Shown here: positions 53,765 to 64,000 of the stretch, in pieces
Numbering within the stretch: position 1 is the stretch's first letter
How the letters are laid out: each line of letters begins with the position of its first letter
Assembly: GCA_020809705.1 (NCBI GenBank)
Contig: CP085825.1
Location: forward strand, 2,170,001-2,234,000
Origin: Calonectria ilicicola
Lineage: Eukaryota; Ascomycota; Sordariomycetes; Hypocreales; Nectriaceae
Length of the DNA stretch: 64,000 bases
Direction of reading: 5' to 3'
The notes under the pieces: model-generated
Told to the model about the DNA's origin: nothing
The model's database searches: none
Seen by the model: the letters and a program-made list of their open reading frames with translations, nothing else
Translations under genes and position numbers: made by a program

Positions 53765-56700
53765 AGTGGCGGGGTAAACTAGAACTTGATCCGTGATGAG
53801 GGGCCGCACCGGGTCAGGACCGGAATTTATCAAGCTTGAAAGATGAAGAATCTCCCGCCTGACTCTAAAATATCTCCTAATCAAAGGACCAGTATGTAGT
53901 CCGTGATGAATCAATGCGGGTGATCCACCCAACTATAGCTGATCTCAATAACGTTGGTGGCTGTGAATGAACTTCTCGCGCATGAGACGCCCATGAAACC
54001 ACCATCCAAAAGAGGTTTCGAAGCCTATTTACCGGAGATGCCAATAGGCTGACGTCAACCTGAGATGAAGATCAAGCAGAATATGAAGCCAACGAAACGG
54101 TCAGAAGCAATGCGGCCTCGGAACGAGACTGAGCCGGGACATTAAAAACACGTGCATTGCGAGATCTGTCGCAGATGGTCTCCTTGGCGCACCCCTGAGA
54201 GGCGAGGAGGACGAAGCCAGACGAGGCCAGACGAAGCCAAGCGAAACGCCGAGATGCGATACGAGACGAGATGAGACTAATCTGGGCCAAGAAAGGCGGA
54301 TAAATGCCGCTTCAGGTCGATTTTGACACTTGAAGCTGTTCTAGATTCGAAATCGCCTACGATTTGGCTGCATGAGGAGATGTTGCATAAGGTTATATTT
54401 TGGTCGCCTGACCCTGGTATTCGGTAGTTGAGGCAACTGTCGATGCAAAGAAGCAGATCCTTGCGTTTAATGGCACGTAAATTTAGCCATCTGGCTGGGC
54501 ACCTGTCCAAGTACGATGCGATCATGCTCCATGGGTACTACGCAATAAGCAGATGCGGCTTTCATACCTCCATGTGTGTGTTGCATCTGGCCACGGCCCT
54601 GCAAGCAACCCTAGGGAGGGGAGGAAGAGGGGAGGAGGACGGAGGGGTTTGCAAGGGGTGGCTTTCTAGAAAGAGTTGCATACAACATTCACACAAAACA
54701 TCAAACAAACACTTCTACCACATTCACTTTGACTTTGCCACTATAGAGTTGAAGGGTTCCCTCCTTTATGCTTATGGCCCGTCTACTTTGGCGTGATTCA
54801 CTACTAAACACATCAAAGCTTCAGGGACGGGCCGGCTTGTTCATGACAGCACTGGCTGTTTCCGAGATTCAATGTTAAGCGAACAAGCAAAGCTAGGGCT
54901 AAATGAGGGTGTCATATCTGTCATCCAAATGCAGTGCCTCCTCCGTTCTGCGACCTTATAGCAGCCATTATGGCACAAGGCACCCATGCTTTCGACCCGA
55001 GGCCTCGGCCAGGGCCACACCAAAATTCGACACACGCTCATCGAGCCCCGGTTCTAACGAGACACGCACGGTCTGTGGTATGCATGCTTGCTCCCCCGCT
55101 GGCTAGATTTTCGGACCCCCGCAAGAGGTTGTCGTCCGTTGTCCACGGCGCTGACGACCGATTCGGGACAGGACAGACAGTCCCTGGACGACGAAGCCCG
55201 AATATAGGCTGGACCGTAAAAAAAAGCTTCCTTGGAGAGAGGTGGAGTTCACGCCAGCTCCCGCTCAAACAGCTATTCGCCTATTAAACGCCATGTGAGG
55301 TTGGAAGGACCATGTGCTGCGCATACACGATGAAGGTCCTAGCAGCGGCAATGGCTTGTCCTTCAGCTCAAGTAAGGTGAGGCGCTTCCGATCAGCATGG
55401 GAGATGAGAGCACATGCCCCTGCAGCCATCGAGGACCAACCAAACAGAGTACGACGTCAGTACGCAAGACTCGGTGGCGGCAAGCCCATGGTGCCAGGGT
55501 CCTTCGTTTCACCTTGGGCAGCGGGGACCATTGACAACAGCGGGATGCGGGACGGGGACGCAAACTCAGGGGCCGCCGGCGCTGCATCTGGTCTGGTTTC
55601 CAGTGGGTGGGGCCTCTGGCAACCATGCCAGTTGGAGCGACGATGTCGCCAAGTCCGCTGGAGCTGGGGATGCACCTTGGCAGGTCAGAAACCAGGGGGT
55701 GCAACCAGGCCTGCCGCCACTCGATGGACATTTTTTGCCTCTAGAGAGCTCTGGCCACTGCATGAATTCGTTCTTGGCCTGCCCTTAATCCGTGACCTGG
55801 ATAGACGCAGATCCAGACCGCGACACACAGTGTGCTGGATTGGCGCATCCTCCACGTTTTCTATGCTGCAACGCACAGGACGGAGCCTGGCTGTCGACTG
55901 GGATGCGCTGCCTTTGTCGATTTAGCATCAAAAATTAACTCAGGCTGCCAAACGGACGACCCGCGAAGAGGAGACAGGCAGGGAATCGACAGGATTGCAG
56001 CGTCCTGTCCGTGCCCAACCCGGTCCCAGAACTATTACTTCTCTTCCGTTGACTGGCTGCTGGGTTTCGGTGTCAGAGTTTGCTTAGCGCTTTCTGGCCA
56101 ATAGCGACAACCGAAACAACAGGCGCTGAGTTGGATTGGCGCTGGCAATACGGCGGCAGCAGATGAGAGAGATGAGACGGCGGCGTTCTAGCCCAAAGGA
56201 TTTGTTGTGATTCCTGTGTACGATTAGGCGCTCTTTTGGATTCCTCTGGATGAATTAGGCTTCTGGATTAGGCTGCTGGGCCCGACTGCCGAGTACCAAG
56301 CCAGCCGCGTAGCTGAATGACGACGCACGCCCACGGCTCCTCACACACCGAAGCTGCAGTCCGCCGCTGGCGCCCAATCAGCGGCGTGCGTCTCCTGAGT
56401 AAAGGCGGGCTTGCAGACGAGACAATCCCCGTGGCTCAAGCAGGCTTGGTTTCGTCACTTGGCAGCTGCGACGATGAGCGTGATGCACCGCGGCCAAACA
56501 GGACGATCATGGACAAACACGCGGGCATCTGGGGGATTGGATTGCGCAACACGCAGCCTGGAGTTGTGTTTCTCACACGCAATTGTCCTTTTGTTGCCGT
56601 CAGAGATGCGGTTCGCGAGGGGCAATCCAAACATTGACGGGCAAACCGGGCACTCACTGCATGAGGCCGCCGTAGGATGAACTAGGCCTGGCGACTAGGG

Positions 56701-57044
56701 GCCAAGACGTTTGAGCTGGTGCGATTCTCCGACTGTGGTCCAACGCATTGATACACTAAGCATCCCCACTCCTTCACCCCCCCTAGCTTCTTGGTCCCTG
56801 GGCCTCCAATCCCTGACCCTGGCACTGTTGCAACCGCGTCCCCAGAATGGATCTTGCGGCTCTCTCCTAGGGGCTTCGGGGCCTTGGCTGCAAGTCTGAT
56901 ACCACCAGTCAGGATGCGCGCTGCCGGTTGTGTGCAGATGCCATGCCACCGGCTGCATCTTCGTTTTTCTCCTTTTAACCCACTCATCCCGCCCTCACAT
57001 CTGTCGCTGGTCGGCTGTTTTATTCTATTGTTCCATTGTGTGTG

Positions 57045-57416
57045 TGAAAGACTTCCTTTTTGGGTCTTTCTTATTGTTTTTTTCTTTCTATTCCTATTCT
57101 TCTGTTCCTTCCCTTTCCCAATTGTGAGCTAGTCTCCTAATCACTTTCTTTTGACTCTTGGTGATCGATTCCCCCCATCGCCACATTCATTGTTATTCTT
57201 CACAGATCCAAAAAGAAGCGTTGATCGCCCGCTTCCGCTGTGACCATTCATTTGGAAACCCCCCGGTCGAGTACTAGTATATTTCACTACATACTTCCGA
57301 CCTGTCTGCACGACGCATTGAGATATACGGTGATACTGCTGGACTCGGTTCACTTCCTCTTGCTCCGACAATTCTTTTATATATACACAACAATCAATTT
57401 TTAGAATACCGACCGC
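57045..57416 (+). promoter_or_regulatory. Core promoter and leader of the subtilisin gene
   Basis: A long T/C-rich block at about 57045-57160 is followed by a TATATATA-like element at about 57376-57383, only 35 bp before the ATG. Either the pyrimidine block marks a start site with a long leader, or the TATA-like element is fortuitous; sequence alone does not decide. Confidence 0.4.
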
Positions 57417-57417
57417 C

Positions 57418-59018
<1,601 letters not shown>

Positions 59019-60749
59019 AAAAACTCACAATACAGCACAAAGGAAACCGAACAAAATTAAAAACAAAGAGATAATTGGCGAGCCTGCGATTTCGAGGATA
59101 TTTCTTTCTTCAACCTATTCATGGCGTGTCCGTATCTATGTAATATAGAGTAGTGGGGGCCCATTTTACCATTCGTTAACAACCTCTCCTCATGGCCCCC
59201 ATGATGTTTGAGCGGGGAGTTTTATTTTTTCTCGTGGGAAAGGGAAAGCGGGATGAACAGATAGAGCAGCAGTATATATTATTGGATCAACTTATACCCA
59301 TCATCATTTCGTTTGCCACGACGGCCTCCGCCTGTGAAACTGCTATCCACAACTCCCAGGGACATGGTCGAGAGGACTTTCAAGCTTACAGTATTAGCGC
59401 AAGGAGCATGGTGAAACGAGATCCGACAGGGGGGGTCAAAAAGTTACTCGGAACATTTTTCACCGTGGCCGCCCTGATGCGCCCTGGCCGATGCCCAGTG
59501 AGAGGAAGCAAGGGCAACTTACACCCCCGTCTGCGATGTCACCCAAGACGGACGGTGGAAAATTCAGGGCCGGCACAAAACCGAGGCGAGGGGGGGGGTC
59601 AGAAAGCCCTTGGACCCTGGGACTAGCTGACCATAACTAGTTGTGGCTTTGTTAGATCTTGGACGTGCGAGACGCGCCTCGATGAGGGAGCACGGTCTAG
59701 CGCACCAACGGAACTGGGCGAAATGGACTACAAAAACCCGGAAAGGAATATTGTACAGCAAGTAGCCTCCTATGGCTTTTGGCGCCAAGCACCGGCAGAT
59801 CGTCGCCGGACATGCGGGCACAGACATTTCGGCGTTTGGGTGTTTGGCATATAGTCTGATTTCAAAGTCTGGAGTTGTCTATTTTGACCTGTCTACAATG
59901 GCTGGCGCTCTGCGACACTTGGATCGTCCTAGCACAAATCATCACCCGCCAGGCCGTGCGTTGATGACCTGCTGATCGCTGCTCAGCCATGTGCGAGCAT
60001 CAAGACATCACCGTCCTTGCGGTGGCCTAAGCTGCCTCGATGATGTTACCAGTCTCAGGGCACCCGCCATGGCGCGCTGTGTGTGCGTCTGCACATCCAA
60101 CACACCACACCATCGGCAGCTTACAGACCCCTGCTCCCGTCCAGATGCAGGTCCGGCGGAGGGCGCGGGGGATAAACAAAACTACTGGCTGGCTTTTCAC
60201 AGCCTTTGTATTGGGTGGCACACACTCACACAAGTCTACTACTAGTCGCCATGCATCAAAGCACGTGCCGATCACGGGTGAGGTGTCACAAGTATATAAC
60301 ATACATGGGAAAGGGCATGTTTGCTCGCCGCCTTTGAATCTATCGTCCGAGTAATGTCAAGACAGACTCGCAGCGGGCCATCGCACGAAACGGAAGCCAG
60401 TGAGCAAGGAATTTGATTTTAGCACTTCTTGGCACAACCACAGTCATGAAAGGACTGGATTGCAATTTGACATCCGTGCTGGATTGGTCGGGGACCGAAA
60501 TCCGATTGTATTTGCGCGTCATCACTCGCAAGGAATCTTGGAGACGAGGAACGTTAAATGCAGCACGCCCATCAATGACGCTAGCTGCTGTATATTATCA
60601 AAGAATATATCGACTGGCATGCCTGCCAGGCCTTGAAGCCCTGACCTCCAAGTGGGGGAGTGCTGTTAAAGGTTATGTACGTACGTTAGGATATCGTAAA
60701 AAAGTTAACAAAACAAGAAACCGAAACCCCTTGCGGCCGGTAAGTATTA
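59019..60749. other. Convergent intergenic region between subtilisin and squalene synthase
   Basis: 1.7 kb, unusually long for a convergent interval here. Short frames on both strands (e.g. 59192-59626 +) have no motifs. The G run at 59589-59596 and mixed sequence show no repeat structure by eye. Nothing supported. Confidence 0.45.
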
Positions 60750-62295
60750 CTACAATTCGTCATGACCCGTAATCGTGGGCTTGCTGCCCGATCCTCCTGG
60801 GAGGAAGACGCTCATCTCTTTGAAGACTCCGTCAAATCTGGCACCAAAGAACCAGGCAGTGCCAATCTAGCTTCATGTCAGCAGAAGATCAACGGTACTA
60901 AGTGTAAGCTGGAACGCACCATAAGACCCGAAATAGTAAACAAGCTGAGAAGAACGACGCCAATTAGAACAATGGCCTCGCTAGTGTCCATGCCAGGCTG
61001 CTCAGGCTTTTGCTTCTGAGAGGTCTCGGCATTGAGTTTCTTGGGATCCTGGCGAGGGAAAAGAGTCTCGATGAATTGTTCGATCTGGAATTTGTTAGTA
61101 AGTCTCGCAAAGAGAGCCAACTAGCTTGTCTTACCTTGGCGCATTGCTGGCTGATGGCCAGATAGTTGGGATCACGAGGGTCGTTCTTCTTCTGGATCCT
61201 TCGGGCGTATCTGCGGAAGACTTCGCAAACAGTAGACAGGTTCTGGGTGCTCTCGAGCATAATTTGGCAGGCATCTCCCTTGGTGATCTTGACGTTACGG
61301 TCAAGGACAGCTGGGTTTCGGAAGACCAGCTCGAGGGTTGCAATAGCCATGGTTTGAGGAATAGCCACAAAGTTAAACACACTTTGATCCCTGATGCCAG
61401 CCATGTAGAAGAGACATTCTTCAGTGTGCTTCAGGGCATCGAGTACCATTGCAGACACACACTCGACAGCTTGGGTTCGCTTTGACTTATCAAAGAGATC
61501 CTCCCACTTGTCGACGTGCTTACTCCAAATCTCCTTGGGGTACCATCGTCGACCATCCACCCAATCCTCGTGAATGTCACGGATAATATTGGTCTTTTGT
61601 AGGAATTGACCCATCGACTCGGTTAGGGATGGTCGTTCGGCGAGCTTGGGGTTGGCGAGTTCTGAGGCGACAAACAGTCGGGTCAGACCCTCACCTACCA
61701 GACCAGCGACGTAATGGCAGTACAGCTCATATTCTTCAATGGTCTGCACACCATTCTTGATCATCTCAGTGTTTTGAGCATAGTCAGCCATGCCATTGCC
61801 CATTTTCCTTGTCATGTCATCAATAATCTCGAGGTAGGGCTGCTTGATCTTCTTCAGCTCGCTGATGACAACGTTGAAGTTCTCAAGTAGCTCGCGGTCC
61901 TTCTCCTTGCTCTCGTGAAACTGCCAACCATCGATCTTCATGGTGTTATGGAAGTCTCGAAGAAGAGGCACCTTCGTTTCGAGAGAAATGGTCATGTCAT
62001 CCTCAATGGTATCCAGACCACGGAGGACGAGGTAGAAGAGGGTGATGGGGACTAGGAGCTCATGGTTGAGCTCCTGAATGACTGACGCAAAACTGCGACT
62101 TGTCAGGTTGAGGTAGCGGAAGCATTCTTGGAGCTCAGGAGACTCCGTGCTGGGGTCGCGTCTGTGGACAGGGTCGTGCCAGACTTTCCTTCATGTCGTG
62201 TCAGCATCGCCAATGAAAAGGGGAATCAGCTAAGCGTACCATTGGATAATGGACCGAAGCTGGTTCGGGTGGAAGAGAAAGTAGAGGGCTCCCAT
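60750..62295 (-). CDS. ERG9: Squalene synthase (farnesyl-diphosphate farnesyltransferase)
   Basis: Four exons, 62295-62240, 62188-61135, 61084-60920 and 60866-60750 (introns 51, 50 and 53 bp), give about 463 aa. The two aspartate-rich sites are present: LDTIEDDMT near residue 81 and [17 protein letters not shown] further on, with [17 protein letters not shown] between them and the C-terminal [15 protein letters not shown]. The last exons encode the membrane anchor ([20 protein letters not shown], then [12 protein letters not shown]). The enzyme condenses two farnesyl diphosphates to presqualene diphosphate and reduces it to squalene with NADPH, the first committed step of ergosterol synthesis at the ER. 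The final intron is needed: reading through it gives a stop 14 codons later and loses WFFGARFD and the last 30 residues. Confidence 0.97.
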
Positions 62296-64000
62296 TTTTG
62301 CGAGAGCTGGAGCAGGGGGGGAAAAAGCAGAGAAAAGTCTGAGAGGGTGGACAGTGCGCGAGAGACCAACTCAGACGCCCCGATGAAGGGAAGGATGCAA
62401 ATATATAAGGCAATTGCAACCAGGGAACCAGCTGGAACGCGTCTCTAGTCGCCGCCCGTCGTCACTACGAGGAGAAGAAGAAGACAGAGTGCCCTCCATT
62501 CCGGATAAATTGACATTAGTAGTGTAGGGCCGTCTTTTCTCCTTGGAGGCGCCCAACCCTGGATACAACGATGTTGATGGTGCATTGGTGCATATGACCC
62601 CGTTATACACATAGGGAAACAAATTTGGGTCCAATAGCGCAGCAAGGACATGCCCACTCACACTGTGGGTTAATTTTGGAGCACCTGAGAGCTTAGCTCC
62701 CTCCTGAAGTTGATGCTCGCCACCAAAAGTGAGATCACATCTTGAAAAGACCAGATCTTGCCTCTTTCAAATGCGGAGAAGACACCCCGGGCCCGAGATC
62801 TTGTTCCAATCGACGGATCATCGTCCAAAGCCGGCGTGACAAATGAATGAATCGATGTTTCGAATCGTGAATTTCGGTTGACCTTGCGAGTGCAGGGACT
62901 ATCTTGCATAGCTGCCATACGAGATCTCAGTGTCTCTGATAGGGCTGACAAGGAAGGATATAACTGATCCCATACATTGGGCTTACGAGTATATTTTTGC
63001 TCAATTCCCAAGAAGCGAAGATCATACTCCGTAGTCTATAGCTGCAGATAGCTTAGAACGCTCTCCGCTGGCCAGCCCTCCCCAGGTCTGAAGATTTCCA
63101 TAGTCATTCTTCTCCGGATTTGGCCTGTGCTTGGGAGCTGTGTGACGAACAGCCAGACGTTGTTTACTCAAACGGTATTGATGTAACCCTCCTATAGTTC
63201 TGTAACCGGTTTAGTTGCACACAGCCCCCCTGAATCTGGACCACCTAGATGATTCTTTTTTTGCGGCCAAATGTCTGCAACCCCACATGCATGCGTCGTA
63301 TTGCGAGGAAACATTATGGCTCAAACAAGCCCATTCGTTTTATATCTAGTTTGTGCTGGGTCCGAACACGACTTTGACCATCAAGTAAATGACGCGGTCC
63401 CCCAGTCCCGTAGATGCAAACCGCAAGACAGCGGCACGCGAGCGATTTCTTCAGCGCGCGACAATCCTTATTTGTGAAGCACTAAGCTGTGAGTGGCTGG
63501 AACATCGTGCCGTCTCACCCGCCACCATGACATTTTCTGAATCAGCTGCGGAGGACCAAACCGGCGACACGAGTACGAATACAAAGTTGACACTCGTCAG
63601 TTGCCATAACTTCCTAGATGGTTTTAGGGCCAAATTCTTGTCTGCACGACAGACGGACGTGCATGATGCATTGCGCATCTGTTACACCGGATAACCCGAT
63701 ATTCAAGCTGCTCCGGACATATGCTCTTCGGCGAGACGGGCCTCTACACCGCTTCGGCCGGATGAGTCCCAACCCCACGCTGTGAGCTCCAGACATCGGG
63801 AAATTGCGCCTCTTCATCTCAACATTTGGGAAGCGAGCCAATAGGGCAGGAATTCGGTCTGCGGGCGCCACGTCTCGTGCCCTGTTTGGTTTTGCATTTT
63901 CTTCAGGACATGATGAAACGCTCATGATGGGCCACTAGAGTGCAAGAATACAAATACGAGATTTTACGAATAAGAGGCCTTCAATATCACCTTTGCCAAT
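62296..64000. promoter_or_regulatory. ERG9 upstream region, no gene recognised
   Basis: 1.7 kb to the right edge. A 113-codon - strand frame at 63011-62670 starts with TTG, has no motif and no clear splice partner. Frames on + around 63271-63694 likewise. The proximal 400 bp should hold the ERG9 promoter; no sterol-response element was recognised by eye. Confidence 0.45.

Larger units (their letters stand above)
51550..57417. promoter_or_regulatory. Large gene-free divergent interval (5.9 kb)
   Basis: Lies between the starts of the F-box gene (-) and the subtilisin gene (+). The longest frame, 55314-55925 on + (203 codons), has no motif and is GC-rich; others are shorter, so no gene is called. 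Not strongly AT-rich overall, so not the usual look of a RIP-mutated repeat, and no terminal repeats were found by eye. It includes a T run (53699-53712), a trinucleotide array (53733-53764), AT-rich sequence around 53040-53620, and a pyrimidine-rich stretch at 57045-57160 before the subtilisin ATG. Confidence 0.55.

Noticed and set aside
55314..55925. 203-codon frame on + in the large intergenic interval
   Set aside because: No motif, signal or domain; GC-rich sequence gives overlapping frames on both strands here. Kept only as a candidate in the findings.
62670..63011. 113-codon frame on - near the right edge
   Set aside because: TTG start, no recognisable domain, no splice partner; may be a remnant but cannot be supported.

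Overview
The window is nuclear DNA of a filamentous ascomycete (Pezizomycotina; probably Sordariomycetes, with the order Hypocreales a guess from general gene style). Evidence: single-gene transcription units on both strands, short GT-AG introns (46 to 176 bp in the models here) with CTAAC/CTGAC-like branch sites, and fungal families such as Swp1, Swc3, Rtc5, Rcf1, SUR7/PalI, a NACHT-ankyrin NLR and a proteinase K-type subtilisin. No rRNA, tRNA, transposon or CRISPR array was recognised. All gene models were built by hand by joining open frames at splice sites; each listed model keeps frame unless stated otherwise.

Layout, left to right. 1-8.2 kb: 3' end of an ethanolamine/cholinephosphotransferase gene, a short-chain dehydrogenase, and a 1,514-aa fungal NLR (hydrolase-NACHT-ankyrin). 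8.9-15.7 kb: glutaminyl cyclase, arylamine N-acetyltransferase, oligosaccharyltransferase subunit Swp1, and an alpha/beta hydrolase, all on +. 15.9-22.2 kb, all on -: N-myristoyltransferase, an F-box-like hypothetical protein, and an ABHD12-like membrane hydrolase containing an 8-nt microexon. 23.7-31.1 kb: Swc3 of the SWR1 complex, a divergent pair of unrecognised small secreted proteins, and the TLDc protein Rtc5. 31.4-37.1 kb: Rcf1, a ZZ/EF-hand membrane protein, and a SUR7/PalI protein. 38.6-46 kb, all on -: a repeat-rich secreted protein, an Ada-type DNA methylphosphotriester repair protein, an alpha/beta hydrolase, and an orphan hypothetical protein. 46.2-51.5 kb: TRAX, GPI mannosyltransferase I, and an F-box protein. 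51.5-57.4 kb: a gene-free divergent interval of 5.9 kb. 57.4-62.3 kb: a secreted subtilisin and squalene synthase. The last 1.7 kb has no recognised gene.

There is no obvious biosynthetic cluster; most genes are unrelated housekeeping genes. Some share a theme. Swp1, Gpi14, NMT and the phosphotransferase act in protein or lipid modification at membranes. Rtc5 begins with a myristoylation-type N-terminus that the NMT encoded here could modify. Accessory or fast-evolving content is limited to the NLR, the secreted divergent pair at 26.4-28.7 kb, the repeat-rich secreted protein and the orphan ORF at 45 kb.
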